This document shows positions 22,925-32,748 of a DNA stretch of 55,819 nt, in pieces. Each line of letters begins with the position of its first letter. Position 1 is the stretch's first letter. The stretch lies in IMG/VR virus record IMGVR_UViG_3300044832_000059, positions 1 to 55,819 of that record; one strand, written 5' to 3'. Under the pieces are notes generated by a model. That model had not been told where the DNA came from. It saw only the letters and a list, made by a program, of their open reading frames with translations, and did not search any database. The position numbers and the translations under genes were made by a program. This stretch comes from a virus.

Positions 22925-23785
22925 ATGGCAAATATTACTACTACTACAGCAGCAGTTTTTCTTCCAACCCTTTGGTCGGTTGAAACATTGCGAGCTACAG
23001 AGACTGCACTTGTTGCTGCTGGTTTGGTGAAGAGATACGATGCTCTGGTTCAGGCTCGTGGTCAAACAATCAACATTCCAAACATTTCTAATTTGGTTGC
23101 GAATGCAAAGGTTGCAAACACCGCTGTGTCAACGCAAGCAATTACTGAAACGCAAACACAGCTTAACGTTAATAAATGGTATGAGTCTTCTTTTGAAATT
23201 GAGGACATGGTTTCTGTTCAAGCAAACTATGATCTTCGATCTGAATACTCAGAGAAAGCTGGATATGCAATTGCAAAACAGGTTGATACTGACTTGTTAG
23301 CATTGTGGAATACCTTTACTACAACAGCACAGGGGTCTTATGCAATTGATGTTTCAGATGCAGTTCTTGTATCGGCAATTCTCCAATTAAATTTGGCAGA
23401 CATGCCGCTTGAGAATCGTGCATTTATTATCCATCCTAATCAGTTGGCAGCTATCATGAAAATTGATAAGTTTGTTAAGGCTGATTACAATGGTGAATAT
23501 CAGTTGCCGACACCTGTTAAGAAAGGTCCAAACAGTCGGTATATGTGGGGAGAAATCTATGGAATTCCTGTGTATTACACAACGAATATTCCTGTGATTG
23601 CTTCGACACCAACCCAAACGCACAATGTGTTAATTCACAAAGAGGCATGGGCTTTGGCACTTCAGCAAGCACCACGTTTACAGGCAGCTTATTGGCTACC
23701 TGATCTTGCATGGAAAGTTGTTGTTGACGTTATTTACGGAATCACAGCTCTTCGTACGACAGGAGGTGTTGAGGTTAAGAGTTAG
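22925..23785 (+). CDS. Major capsid protein (HK97 fold, T7/P22-coat-like)
   Basis: 286 aa, ATG 22925 with GGGGGTGAG upstream, one of the strongest ribosome sites in the window. 'LVKRYDALVQARGQTINIP' and 'VQANYDLRSEYSEKAGYAI' match the spine-helix and E-loop-following regions of T7 gp10-like coat proteins ('D...YD(V/L)RSEY'). It forms the icosahedral shell. A stable hairpin follows the gene. Confidence 0.9.
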   Translation: MANITTTTAAVFLPTLWSVETLRATETALVAAGLVKRYDALVQARGQTINIPNISNLVANAKVANTAVSTQAITETQTQLNVNKWYESSFEIEDMVSVQANYDLRSEYSEKAGYAIAKQVDTDLLALWNTFTTTAQGSYAIDVSDAVLVSAILQLNLADMPLENRAFIIHPNQLAAIMKIDKFVKADYNGEYQLPTPVKKGPNSRYMWGEIYGIPVYYTTNIPVIASTPTQTHNVLIHKEAWALALQQAPRLQAAYWLPDLAWKVVVDVIYGITALRTTGGVEVKS

Positions 23786-23801
23786 TTCACTAACTTTTTA
23801 T

Positions 23802-23834
23802 GGAGTGGTAAGTGGTTTCGGCACTTATCACTCC
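23802..23834 (+). terminator. Hairpin after the capsid gene
   Basis: A 13-bp stem from GGAGTG (23802) to CACTCC (23834) with one G-T pair and a 7-nt loop, followed by a partial T-run (CTTTTAT). Likely attenuates transcription into the genes behind the coat gene. Confidence 0.6.
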
Positions 23835-23848
23835 TACTCAACTTTTAT

Positions 23849-24160
23849 ATGAAAATTATTACTGTTGGATCACATTTGCCAAGAGACACGGAACATCTTG
23901 TTATTACTTTAACTGATGAACCTGTTATGTATTTTTTTCAAAGGCAAGTTGATGATATTTTAATTACATCTCCTGATGGGGATGTTTTGTTGTGTTGGGA
24001 TGTTGTTCATGAAAGTGAATGGGATGATAATAATTGCATACTTTTACAATCAAGAGAAAGTATGAAGGAGATTGGGAATATTAAGACTAGTCTTATAGCA
24101 ATGAAAGCAAGGGAGTCTGGTAAATCATTAAAGGTTTACTTGACTGCTCAAATAAATTAA
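23849..24160 (+). CDS. Hypothetical virion-cluster protein
   Basis: 103 aa, mostly strands, with 'LLCWDVVHESEWDD' in the middle. No ribosome site. Between coat and decoration-like genes, so a minor structural role is possible. No family assigned. Confidence 0.65.
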   Translation: MKIITVGSHLPRDTEHLVITLTDEPVMYFFQRQVDDILITSPDGDVLLCWDVVHESEWDDNNCILLQSRESMKEIGNIKTSLIAMKARESGKSLKVYLTAQIN

Positions 24161-24184
24161 TTTGAAGGGAGGTGAAAGATTTAT

Positions 24185-24541
24185 ATGTTAAAAACATACA
24201 TTAATACATCTAACCTAGCAACAGGAGGAGTTGCTCTTGACGCTACAGGGGGAGATGTTGAGATAGTAAAACTTATTATTGGTAATCCAGTTGCTTCTGC
24301 AAATATTTATATTTACGATGAAAGTAATGTTGGAAATATTTCAACAAATACTACAGGGCTTGTATCTAAACTTACACTTCCTGCATCGTTTGCAACGGGA
24401 CAATTACCGTTTACAATAGACCTTACCGATGGGGGTGGACATGGAATAATTCTTGGACAGGGTGGAACTGTTGGTATTGACCAAGCGCTCCAACTAACGG
24501 TTATCTATGGTCCTTCTCAACAAGAAGGTAATACTATATAG
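24185..24541 (+). CDS. Probable capsid decoration-type protein
   Basis: 118 aa, beta-rich with many G, T, N and A and no charge clusters; SD site GGGAGGTGA upstream. Position after the coat gene and composition suggest an outer head or neck beta-sandwich. The repeated 'GG' and 'TGG' turns are typical of such proteins. Specific family not recognised. Confidence 0.65.
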   Translation: MLKTYINTSNLATGGVALDATGGDVEIVKLIIGNPVASANIYIYDESNVGNISTNTTGLVSKLTLPASFATGQLPFTIDLTDGGGHGIILGQGGTVGIDQALQLTVIYGPSQQEGNTI

Positions 24542-24555
24542 TTTTTTGGTTTCTT

Positions 24556-24584
24556 CTATCGTTCTTTGGGCAGGAGGACGATAG
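24556..24584 (+). other. Hairpin between two head genes
   Basis: CTATCGT (24556-24562) and ACGATAG (24578-24584) form a 7-bp stem. No T-run follows; a good GGAGG site for the next gene is downstream. May protect or tune the mRNA. Confidence 0.4.
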
Positions 24585-24614
24585 GAATAAGCTAAGAAAG
24601 GAAGGAGGTATTTT

Positions 24615-24893
24615 ATGGCAGATAGTTCAATTATCGCAAGACATAGTTCGTCAGTTCCCAATTCGGGTCAGACCGTAATTGATTTTGGTACAACAGTACA
24701 GCAGCTTATTTTTACTGTTTTAACAAATGATATTTTTGTTGAATTTAATGGTTCAGTTAATACGGATAGTTTTAGAATCGAAGCAGCTCAACCGTCACTT
24801 GTAATTGACTGTAAGGGTTCAAATGTTCGATATATCAGTATAGTTTCAGCAACTGGTACGGCAAATGTGTACGTTCTTGGAATCGTAGCATAG
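24615..24893 (+). CDS. Small beta-rich head protein
   Basis: 92 aa, ATG 24615 with AAGGAGG. All-beta pattern, hydrophobic-polar alternation, ends 'VYVLGIVA'. Similar in character to the preceding gene and probably a decoration or neck component. Confidence 0.65.
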   Translation: MADSSIIARHSSSVPNSGQTVIDFGTTVQQLIFTVLTNDIFVEFNGSVNTDSFRIEAAQPSLVIDCKGSNVRYISIVSATGTANVYVLGIVA

Positions 24894-24902
24894 AAAAATA
24901 TT

Positions 24903-25637
24903 ATGGCTAAAACATTTTCAGATTTACAAGTTGGTACTCGTGTTTATCTTGATGAGGCAAGTGCTGCTGATTTTCTTGATACACAAGTAAAGCGATCAAT
25001 TAATTATGCATATCATCAGGTTATTACGGGAATAATTGGTGTGTATCAAGGGTATCGAGAAACGACAACACCATTTACTTATGCAGTTGTTGCAAATCAA
25101 CAAGAATACCTGATTGACTCAACAATTATTAAACCGACACGAGTTGAGATTAATTATTCTCCACGAACATCTGGATCAGTTCCTCTTCGGGCAATACCTA
25201 TAAAGATGGAGGAGGCTCTTCTTAATATTTCAAATTCGGCAACAAGCGGATCAGTGTTTAATGCTGGGTATTATATTCATGGAGATATAGGATTGCAATA
25301 TATTGGTTTCATTCCGATCCCACAACAGGGGGATTTAACAGGTAAATCAATATCGGTGTGGGGATATGCGTTACCAACGGATCTTGTTAACTCTACGGAT
25401 CAACCACTCATTCCTTATGTTGATGCATGGGGATATCTGATTGAGCTTAAGGCTGCTCAGATCTTAATGAGTAAAGGACAAGAGAATGAAGCCGTTGCAT
25501 CTCAATATTCAAATATGTATGAGCAAGGATTGTCAAAGTATGTGCAATTCCTTTATGAGAGACAGGCAGACGGAGTGAATATGATTGTTGATTCTGAGCT
25601 TGATAATCTTGACTTTTCTACTTTGCCTCCATTTTAG
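24903..25637 (+). CDS. Head-to-tail adaptor (tail tubular A-like)
   Basis: 244 aa. The opening 'FSDLQVGTRVYLDEAS' and the following helix 'LDTQVKRSINYAYHQVI' are the start of podovirus adaptor proteins (gp4/gp11-like) that dock helices under the portal. The later beta region and the C-terminal helix 'YLIELKAAQILMSKGQ' fit. It connects portal and nozzle. Confidence 0.8.
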   Translation: MAKTFSDLQVGTRVYLDEASAADFLDTQVKRSINYAYHQVITGIIGVYQGYRETTTPFTYAVVANQQEYLIDSTIIKPTRVEINYSPRTSGSVPLRAIPIKMEEALLNISNSATSGSVFNAGYYIHGDIGLQYIGFIPIPQQGDLTGKSISVWGYALPTDLVNSTDQPLIPYVDAWGYLIELKAAQILMSKGQENEAVASQYSNMYEQGLSKYVQFLYERQADGVNMIVDSELDNLDFSTLPPF

Positions 25638-25649
25638 AGTAAAATAATT

Positions 25650-27473
25650 ATGCAAAAAATTAACAATTCAATCAAAGAAGAAAAGTTTTTAGGATACAAC
25701 GATAATCTTCCTGCGCAACTTATACAGCCAGGACAGTTTGCTAGTCTTCTTAATGTTCGTATTTCAAATGGAAAGATAGCTAAGGCAACAGGGACATCAA
25801 ACATTGCACCTCAAATTGCTAATCAACAATTTACTGGATTAGCAGAGCTTGAGAATCTAGCAACAGGATCAAAATATATTGTCGCTTCCCTTAATGGAGC
25901 AAGTAATGCGAGCTGGTATTCATGGAGTGGGTCAGGGAGTTTCGCTGCTATTTCTGGGGCAAACACATTGACTAATAGTGCTAATTTCTCTTTTGAAACG
26001 GCAGTCAATGTTTTGTATGGACTTAATGGTAAAGAGGTAGGTTCATGGGATGGAACAACGTTTACCAAGAACCCAGGTAGCATCCCTAAGGGGTATTTCC
26101 CCATTTGGTTTCATAATTATCTCTTTGTTGCCAGGACTGACAGTTTTCCTAATAGATTATATTGGAGTGCTCTTGGGCAACCGACTAACTTTGCAGGAGA
26201 TGTCTTAACGATTAGCGTCGGATCGGGAGGGAATGGATATGTGGTTGGTGATAAATTAACTATTACAAATATTACAGGACAACCTGCAACGGTAAGTGTT
26301 ACAACGGTTTCATCAGGTGCTGTGACGGGCGTATCGCTTCTCTCCGCAGGGACAGGTTATACCGTAACAAGTGCTATGGCAGTAACAGGGGGAACTGGTT
26401 CAGGAGCGACAATTAACGTTCTGAGTGTCGGTACGACAACTGCTGCCAATTTCATTGATATCAATCCAGGTGACGGTGATGAGATCATGGGTCTTGGAAT
26501 CTTGAATGATGAACTCTTTGTCTTTAAGAGAAGTACTATCTGGTCGATTACGGGATTCTCAGGTTCTACATTTTCAGTATCGACGGTTAATTCGCAGAAT
26601 ACTAATAATCGAATTAAGGGATATGGTTGTATTGCTTCAGGATCGATTGTTTCGACAGGGCAAGATCTTTATTTTCTTTCTTTTGTTGGTGATGTTCCAC
26701 ATATACGGTCACTTGTTAAGACTTCATTTGCAACAACAATTGAAGGCGGAGCTATTACGTCTGATATCACAGGTACGATGTCAGGGTTAAGTAAAACATC
26801 ACTTGGAACGTGCCAGGGAATTTATGATGGTCGCTATATTAAATGGGCTGTCGCAACGGGAGGCACAGCTCTTCCTGATTTAATTATTGAGCTTGATACA
26901 TATAGTATTGCAAAAAGTAGAGGAAGAACTATCTATCCGTTTGTAAAGCGAGGAGGATTACACCCGCACTTCTTTATTGTTTCAACAATATCAGGAACAG
27001 CGAAGGTATATTTTGCAGACTGGCTAAGCACTTCTCCGTACACGCAGGGAGTGGTATATCTGTTTGACTCGACAATCTATTCTGATCTTTTGGTTGCGAA
27101 TCAGATTCCTTTTCAGGTTATTACCAGAGCATATATGCCTGATCCTGCGAGAAAATGTAAGTATAAATATCTTTATCTTAGATATGATACGGGTCAGATA
27201 TCAATGCTTTCTATTAATAGCATAATTGACCAAGGAGATGCAGTTAATCAGGCAATACTGGACTTGAATACGGGTGACGGTAATAGGCTTGATTCTTTTG
27301 TTCTTGATACATCAACGCTTGGTGGGGGTAATTCTGTTGCATTACGAAGAATAGATTTATCAGGTATGATAGGTAAGACGGCTCAGTTCAATTTCTTTGA
27401 ATCAAGTAATGCTCCATTATCTCTTTATGATTTTGAAACATACTATATACCAAAGCCATTAAGATGGAACTAA
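25650..27473 (+). CDS. Tail nozzle (tail tubular B-like) with an inserted beta domain
   Basis: 607 aa, beta-propeller-like: repeated blades with 'FLGYNDNLPAQLIQPGQFAS' near the start and 'NRLYWSALGQPTNF' and 'NFIDINPGDGDEIMGLGIL' around one blade. Between the latter two, about residues 190-268, sits a Gly/Thr/Val-rich module with the pattern GxGY..GDxLTI...GxGYT...GGTGSGATINV, a domain found inserted in various phage virion proteins. Forms the tail tip tube of podovirus particles. Confidence 0.8.
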   Translation: MQKINNSIKEEKFLGYNDNLPAQLIQPGQFASLLNVRISNGKIAKATGTSNIAPQIANQQFTGLAELENLATGSKYIVASLNGASNASWYSWSGSGSFAAISGANTLTNSANFSFETAVNVLYGLNGKEVGSWDGTTFTKNPGSIPKGYFPIWFHNYLFVARTDSFPNRLYWSALGQPTNFAGDVLTISVGSGGNGYVVGDKLTITNITGQPATVSVTTVSSGAVTGVSLLSAGTGYTVTSAMAVTGGTGSGATINVLSVGTTTAANFIDINPGDGDEIMGLGILNDELFVFKRSTIWSITGFSGSTFSVSTVNSQNTNNRIKGYGCIASGSIVSTGQDLYFLSFVGDVPHIRSLVKTSFATTIEGGAITSDITGTMSGLSKTSLGTCQGIYDGRYIKWAVATGGTALPDLIIELDTYSIAKSRGRTIYPFVKRGGLHPHFFIVSTISGTAKVYFADWLSTSPYTQGVVYLFDSTIYSDLLVANQIPFQVITRAYMPDPARKCKYKYLYLRYDTGQISMLSINSIIDQGDAVNQAILDLNTGDGNRLDSFVLDTSTLGGGNSVALRRIDLSGMIGKTAQFNFFESSNAPLSLYDFETYYIPKPLRWN

Positions 27474-27477
27474 TTCT

Positions 27478-28041
27478 ATGAATGTGACCAGAACAACACA
27501 ATGGATCTCAGGACAAGTATTAACTGCTGCGTCTCTTAATACTGAGTTCAATAATCTTTTAAATGCACCAGGTATTGTCAATGCAGATGTATCAGGAAGT
27601 GCAGCTATTTCTCCATCAAAGATATTGTTTGGAGGATCGAATGGTCAATTTGTTAAGTCTGATGGAGCAGGAGGGTTGACGTATGCCAGTACTGCTGCTG
27701 TTAATAGAGCGTTTGGATTCTCTTCTCCTGGGGTTCAAGTTGTTGCTAATGATGTCTCATGGGACCCTACGGTTCCAGAGGCAATGACAGCAGTAAAGCT
27801 CTGGGCGTACTGCAAGACTGCTCCTACTGGGGCTTCATTAACAGTTCAAGTGTATGATATTACGCAAACAAGAGTTGTTGCGAGTGTATCAATTACTGCT
27901 GGAACTACTTCTGCCAATACAACTTCAATGACAAATGCTGCATTAACTGCTGGAGATGTTTTGCGGATGGATGTGACAGCAATTGGCTCTGGTGTAGCAG
28001 GTTCAGATGTGAGCATTGTACTTGAAACAACTCAGCCTTAA
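27478..28041 (+). CDS. Tail fibre/appendage protein with tail-attachment N-terminus
   Basis: 187 aa. The N-terminal 'WISGQVLTAASLNTEFNNLL' is the standard beginning of many phage fibre or virion-appendage proteins; a beta-sandwich-like C-terminus follows. Starts 4 nt after the nozzle gene. Probably trimeric, near the tail. Confidence 0.7.
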   Translation: MNVTRTTQWISGQVLTAASLNTEFNNLLNAPGIVNADVSGSAAISPSKILFGGSNGQFVKSDGAGGLTYASTAAVNRAFGFSSPGVQVVANDVSWDPTVPEAMTAVKLWAYCKTAPTGASLTVQVYDITQTRVVASVSITAGTTSANTTSMTNAALTAGDVLRMDVTAIGSGVAGSDVSIVLETTQP

Positions 28042-28045
28042 CACT

Positions 28046-28720
28046 ATGGCAGCTTTAACAATAACTAATTTACAAACAAGTTCAAATAATGGTAACAGTG
28101 GTATTACGAGCTTCTCAACAGCGAGTCTTACTCCTGCCCCTAATCAGGCAATGTTAGTTGCTATGGCTTCTCGGGTCGCTTCTGGAACACCAAATGTACC
28201 AACGCCAAGTTTATCAGGGTGGGTTTTTAGTCAGATTAATACTGTTACATTTGGAACAAGTCGAATAACACTTTTTACTGCAATTGGTACAGGTACAGGA
28301 GCGATACTTTTTGATTTTGCAGGACAAGGACAACAGATCTTTAGTTGGTCAGTGGTGCAAGTAGGAAATGGTAAGAAATCAGGAACAGGAGGTTCTGCTG
28401 TTGCCGTACAGAGTGCTACATTTTCAAGCGGTAGTGCTTCTAGTTATACAATATCTCTTGGTGCTTTTGCGAATGTTAATAATGGTGTTTTCTCTTGCGT
28501 TGCGAAGGATGCAACAAATGATGTTGTTCCACAATCAGGATATACTGAGCTTGGAGAAGCACCTGTATCAAGTCCTAATTGGGACATTGAGTCGATGTGG
28601 AGGCCAGACAACAACCTTAATCCTCATGCAACCTTTACTGGTTCTGGTGGAGATTCGGTTGGAGCTATTGCTATTGAGGTAGCCTTTCTAGCGCCATTTT
28701 TAGGAGGAGCCATAATATAA
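28046..28720 (+). CDS. Beta-sandwich virion protein
   Basis: 224 aa from ATG 28046 (an earlier in-frame start overlaps the preceding gene). All-beta with G, S, T and A repeats and 'NPHATFTGSGGDSVGAIAIEVAF', a jelly-roll-like ending seen in phage carbohydrate-binding modules. Likely a tail appendage. Confidence 0.65.
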   Translation: MAALTITNLQTSSNNGNSGITSFSTASLTPAPNQAMLVAMASRVASGTPNVPTPSLSGWVFSQINTVTFGTSRITLFTAIGTGTGAILFDFAGQGQQIFSWSVVQVGNGKKSGTGGSAVAVQSATFSSGSASSYTISLGAFANVNNGVFSCVAKDATNDVVPQSGYTELGEAPVSSPNWDIESMWRPDNNLNPHATFTGSGGDSVGAIAIEVAFLAPFLGGAII

Positions 28721-28721
28721 T

Positions 28722-29594
28722 ATGGACCCAAATACTTTAGCATCATTACAAACAGCACTTGGGAATACTAATACCCCAAATGTCGCTGCAATGAATCCAA
28801 TGTCAGGGGCAGTCCAGTTTAATCCAAGTGATTTTAATGTTCCTGACCTTAATGCGTACTTGAAAACTGCATACGATCAATTGGCTCCGTACTATTCTAA
28901 ACTTCTTGCTCAAGCTCAGGGTGACTATGGTAATGCAATTACAATGTTACAAAATCATAAGTCAGTAGCTGATTATCAGGCTCAGGCTGAGGCTTCATTA
29001 GCTGATTATCAGCAAAATCAGATCACTCAAGCTGCACTGGAAACCTTAGGAGCAAAAATTCCTCAAGAGACGCAGCAGCTTTTGGATAGTATGAATAAGA
29101 GGGGTGTGGCTGTAACGCAAGGTCAACCAGGAGCAAATCCGACTTCCCTTAATGTTGGAACAGAAGGACAGGGTGGAACTGAGATGAAACAATTATCTTC
29201 AGATCAAACGCTTCGTCAAGAAGCTCTTAATAGATCAGCACAGCAAGCTAAACAAAATACTGCATTGACACTTCAGAGTAAGAATCAAAATGCAGCACAA
29301 ACCTTACAGGAAGGTACGTATGCACAGCAAAAGAGTTTGAGAGATACACAACAACAGGAACAGCAAAATCTTGAGTCAGGAACTATGGATCTTGCTAAGC
29401 AACAATCGGCTAATGCGCTAGCGCAGCAACAATTAAAGATGCAAGCGCAACAAAATATGAATCAATTTGGTGGAGGATCTGGTGGAGATAATACGTTTAA
29501 TAGAGCAAAGAACACTGGAACTCTTAATGGACAAACATTTACTGATATTAATGCTTGGAATAAAGCAGGAGGGAACTTTGCTAACGCAAATTAA
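28722..29594 (+). CDS. Internal virion/ejection protein, Gln-rich coiled coil
   Basis: 290 aa. The middle 150 residues are a Gln/Ala-rich coiled coil with the runs typical of gp14-like ejection proteins; the C-terminus is Gly/Asn-rich. Gln is the commonest residue. First of three consecutive Gln-rich proteins after the tail genes, the usual position of podovirus ejection proteins. Confidence 0.7.
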   Translation: MDPNTLASLQTALGNTNTPNVAAMNPMSGAVQFNPSDFNVPDLNAYLKTAYDQLAPYYSKLLAQAQGDYGNAITMLQNHKSVADYQAQAEASLADYQQNQITQAALETLGAKIPQETQQLLDSMNKRGVAVTQGQPGANPTSLNVGTEGQGGTEMKQLSSDQTLRQEALNRSAQQAKQNTALTLQSKNQNAAQTLQEGTYAQQKSLRDTQQQEQQNLESGTMDLAKQQSANALAQQQLKMQAQQNMNQFGGGSGGDNTFNRAKNTGTLNGQTFTDINAWNKAGGNFANAN

Positions 29595-29599
29595 ATACT

Positions 29600-30952
29600 A
29601 TGGATTTACAAAAAACAGCAGATAACTATGCAGGACAAGCTACGACGATGAAGGCAGATTACCCTAACTTTCAGGCAAGAACATTGCAAGGGAATATTAA
29701 TCAAGCAGGGCTTCCTCAAGCTGCACAACAGCAGAATGTTGATTATCAAACATTTGCAAAGATGTTTCAGAGTGATCCATATGGGCAGCAGTATATGAAT
29801 CAAAACTTTAATAATGCTGGGTCAATTGGTAGTCCTACTGGCACTCCTGTGCAATCAACTGCTAGTAATGTTGTTGACAAAAGCCTTCAGGGGATTGTTC
29901 CTAACATGCCAAGCCTTCGTGATCCGAGTCTTGTCTCGACGATTCCCCAACTGACTCAACAGAATATCGGACAGGGTTTCCAGGGTTTTACCAATCCTAC
30001 TTATGCAGCAGAGGCTAGAACTCAGGATCTAAGTAATGTTTCTGGAACAATGAAAGCTATTCAGGATCTTATTGGTAATAATTGGACTGCTGCACAGAAT
30101 GCATCAAATCAAACGGATACGAATCAACTTGCAAAGATTGAAGCACTGATGAGTCTTGCTAATTATTATCAGTCAGGAGCTACTGCAAAGGCTTCTGCTT
30201 CAGGTGGTGGAGGCGGTGGTGGTACTGGTGCAACAACAGGTTCTACGAATCAAGCTGGAGGTACTTATGATGACATTGTAACTAACGTGCAAAAGGCTAA
30301 GGGTGGGAAGGCAACAAATACAGATGTTTGGAACTATATTAATCAGCACAGTGGAGCATTAAAGGATCAAGGCGTTGATGTTGGCGAATTATGGAAATTA
30401 CAAAAAGAGGCTTCAGATAAATCAGGTGGACCCCATGCTGCGATAGCAGGTGGAGTAACAGGAGATAAGTCAGCAGCATCAGCTATGTCTTCGGGAGAGA
30501 AGTCTACTATCAAGAATCTATTAGAGAAATATCTAGCAAAATGGAAAGGCATGAGTAAACTCGATAGAATTAATCCAGGGAATCCAGACTATCAATATCT
30601 TTCTAACTTACGAACAAACATGACTTCGATAATGAGAAAAGCTATTGTTGGAGGTCGTGCAAGTAATCAGGATATGACCGTAATGATGGGTGAACTACCT
30701 CCTATTGGAGTTGTTACACCGATTACAAATAAAGTGAACATTGATCCAGCCTTTGTTGATAATACGGGTGGAAATGCAAAGATTCAGGGGATATATGATT
30801 CTTTCGGAATCAATGCTACAGTAGGTGGCGATCAAGGGAGTGGAGGGGGAAGTAGTGTGGATAGACAGGGTATTGTAAGTAAATTAAAGAGTTCGGGTTA
30901 CAATGATTCTGCAATACATGAATATCTCAAAATGAAAGGAATCGATAAGTAA
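29600..30952 (+). CDS. Internal virion/ejection protein
   Basis: 450 aa, Gln/Asn/Ala-rich at the N-terminus, a glycine run near residue 205, and an ordered helical region about 300-370 ('LAKWKGMSKLDRINPGNPDY'). No transglycosylase motif seen. Its stop overlaps the next start. Ejection role inferred from order and composition. Confidence 0.65.
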   Translation: MDLQKTADNYAGQATTMKADYPNFQARTLQGNINQAGLPQAAQQQNVDYQTFAKMFQSDPYGQQYMNQNFNNAGSIGSPTGTPVQSTASNVVDKSLQGIVPNMPSLRDPSLVSTIPQLTQQNIGQGFQGFTNPTYAAEARTQDLSNVSGTMKAIQDLIGNNWTAAQNASNQTDTNQLAKIEALMSLANYYQSGATAKASASGGGGGGGTGATTGSTNQAGGTYDDIVTNVQKAKGGKATNTDVWNYINQHSGALKDQGVDVGELWKLQKEASDKSGGPHAAIAGGVTGDKSAASAMSSGEKSTIKNLLEKYLAKWKGMSKLDRINPGNPDYQYLSNLRTNMTSIMRKAIVGGRASNQDMTVMMGELPPIGVVTPITNKVNIDPAFVDNTGGNAKIQGIYDSFGINATVGGDQGSGGGSSVDRQGIVSKLKSSGYNDSAIHEYLKMKGIDK

Positions 30953-32415
30953 TGTTAGACCCAAAACAAATTTCACATATGGATCAAGTAACTGGTCTAG
31001 GCAAAGCTCAAGTAAGTGCAATGGATAAAGTTGTACAGCAGAAGAAACAACCACAAACTCCTGAAGATAAAGTAACAGGAATGGGCAAGACAGTGCTTAA
31101 TACTACCCAGGGTATTGGAGGGTTTCTTAATTCGATTGGTTTAGGTGGGGCAGTAGATATCGCTGCGAATACACCTGTTGCTCAAGAGATACAGAGTGCA
31201 AGCGGTGTAAATCCTCTTGAAAATTCTCAACTCATGAAGGATAAGATGAAGAATCCTTTACTGTCGGGTGCTCAGGATGTTGTCGGTGCAGCATCATGGA
31301 TGGTTCCAGAAACGAAAGCATTACAAGCAGTCCCAATGGTAGGAAAAACACTTAACGCAGCAAGAGCAGTTCCATATGTAGGAAAGGCTGTTAATCCTCT
31401 CTTGAACGTTGCAAAAGGCGCAATGCAGGGAGGGTTACAAAATGCTTCGCAGCAAGGGGCTACTCCTGATTCGATTATGAATAGTGCAGAGATGGGAGGG
31501 TTTGAAAATCCTCTGCTGTCGCTTGGAGGAAAGTTGGCAACTAAAGGGTTTCAGAGTGCAGGGAAAGCTATTATGGGTAATGTTATTAATCCATTAACAA
31601 AGAATGCTCCAGGGTGGGCTGCGGAAAAGGGTAAGGCAATTCAAGCTATTGCTGATTCCACAGGTGGAGCAATTACGCATGGAAGCATTGATAAACATTT
31701 AACAGACAATTTGACTAGAATAACAAATGAGATCAAAGATAAATTGGGTAAATATAAAGGGAATAATTTTAATGTTAATAATTTGGTTAGTAATATCGAA
31801 GATCATCTGGGTTCAAATGTTGCAGGATATGTAAAACCAGAATTGAAACTGAAATCATCAGGGAGGGGGCAACAGTCCAAGCCTGAACATGATATGGTTA
31901 ATCAATTTCATACTCTTATGAGTAAGTTTGCTGAGCACGGAATAGGGAAAAATTCGAGAAAAATAAAAACAGAGATAACTCCATTAAATTTTTTTAAGTT
32001 AAAGCAGGAATGGGGAAAGGTGTTGAGTGGTAGTGGAGTTTGGAATAGACAAGAGCCAAGTGTGGCGGATAATACGGGAAAGGCAATTTATGGATATCTG
32101 AAGGATGCAATGACCAAGAATATTGATCCTTCTATTGCAAAGGCAACAGAGATTGAGCATCAATTGTTCGATGTAAGTCATGGCAATTTTAAGGGGGGGA
32201 ATAGGTCACAAAGTATGGATATGGGTAGTATGGGTAGTATTATCAATACTTTAGCAGGAATGAGGGATTTTCCTCAGATGGCTGCTGGTCGAGTATTATA
32301 TGGGGCAGGGAAACTTAATGAGAAAGCAACGCCTCCACCCGTGCAGAAGATATTGCAGCAGCTCGGAATTAGTTTACCTAATAATGCGCTGAATCTTCCA
32401 GGGGGAACTCAATGA
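30952..32415 (+). CDS. Internal virion/ejection protein with amphipathic membrane-active region
   Basis: 487 aa. Residues about 60-240 are rich in G, A, V, P, N and K with several moderately hydrophobic stretches, as in proteins that form the periplasm- or membrane-spanning conduit. The C-terminal half is helical and polar. Overlaps both neighbours by 1-4 nt. Confidence 0.65.
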   Translation: MLDPKQISHMDQVTGLGKAQVSAMDKVVQQKKQPQTPEDKVTGMGKTVLNTTQGIGGFLNSIGLGGAVDIAANTPVAQEIQSASGVNPLENSQLMKDKMKNPLLSGAQDVVGAASWMVPETKALQAVPMVGKTLNAARAVPYVGKAVNPLLNVAKGAMQGGLQNASQQGATPDSIMNSAEMGGFENPLLSLGGKLATKGFQSAGKAIMGNVINPLTKNAPGWAAEKGKAIQAIADSTGGAITHGSIDKHLTDNLTRITNEIKDKLGKYKGNNFNVNNLVSNIEDHLGSNVAGYVKPELKLKSSGRGQQSKPEHDMVNQFHTLMSKFAEHGIGKNSRKIKTEITPLNFFKLKQEWGKVLSGSGVWNRQEPSVADNTGKAIYGYLKDAMTKNIDPSIAKATEIEHQLFDVSHGNFKGGNRSQSMDMGSMGSIINTLAGMRDFPQMAAGRVLYGAGKLNEKATPPPVQKILQQLGISLPNNALNLPGGTQ

Positions 32416-32741
32416 AACGGCCAATAGCTTCTGATTTTGATGGTACGTATGATGCTCACCCAGAGATATGGGGGCAGGTTAATATTATTATTACAGGTAA
32501 CCCTTGGGATAAGTACGAAAGCGTTATGAACCGCTGGGTAGGTCCAGAGAAACCTATTTACTTTAACCCTGCACCTCCTGATGGAAATGTTATGGCAATA
32601 ATCTCTCATAAGGCAGATATTTTAAATAAGACAAAAGCACGTAAGTTTTATGAGGATCAACAGGAGCAAGTTGATATTCTTAAGATTATGGCTCCAGAAT
32701 GTGAAATCATACTTGTCAAAGAGGGTTCAACTTTTATATAA
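32412..32741 (+). CDS. HAD-like small phosphatase
   Basis: 109 aa. 'SDFDGTYDAHPEIW' near the N-terminus is HAD motif I (DxDGT), followed by 'IIITGNPWDKYE' resembling motif II (T/S). It lacks an obvious cap, as in minimal HAD phosphatases. Coupled by ATGA to the ejection gene upstream and 7 nt from the ATP-grasp gene, so it may dephosphorylate that enzyme's product. Inference. Confidence 0.7.
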   Translation: MKRPIASDFDGTYDAHPEIWGQVNIIITGNPWDKYESVMNRWVGPEKPIYFNPAPPDGNVMAIISHKADILNKTKARKFYEDQQEQVDILKIMAPECEIILVKEGSTFI

Positions 32742-32748
32742 GTAAAAT

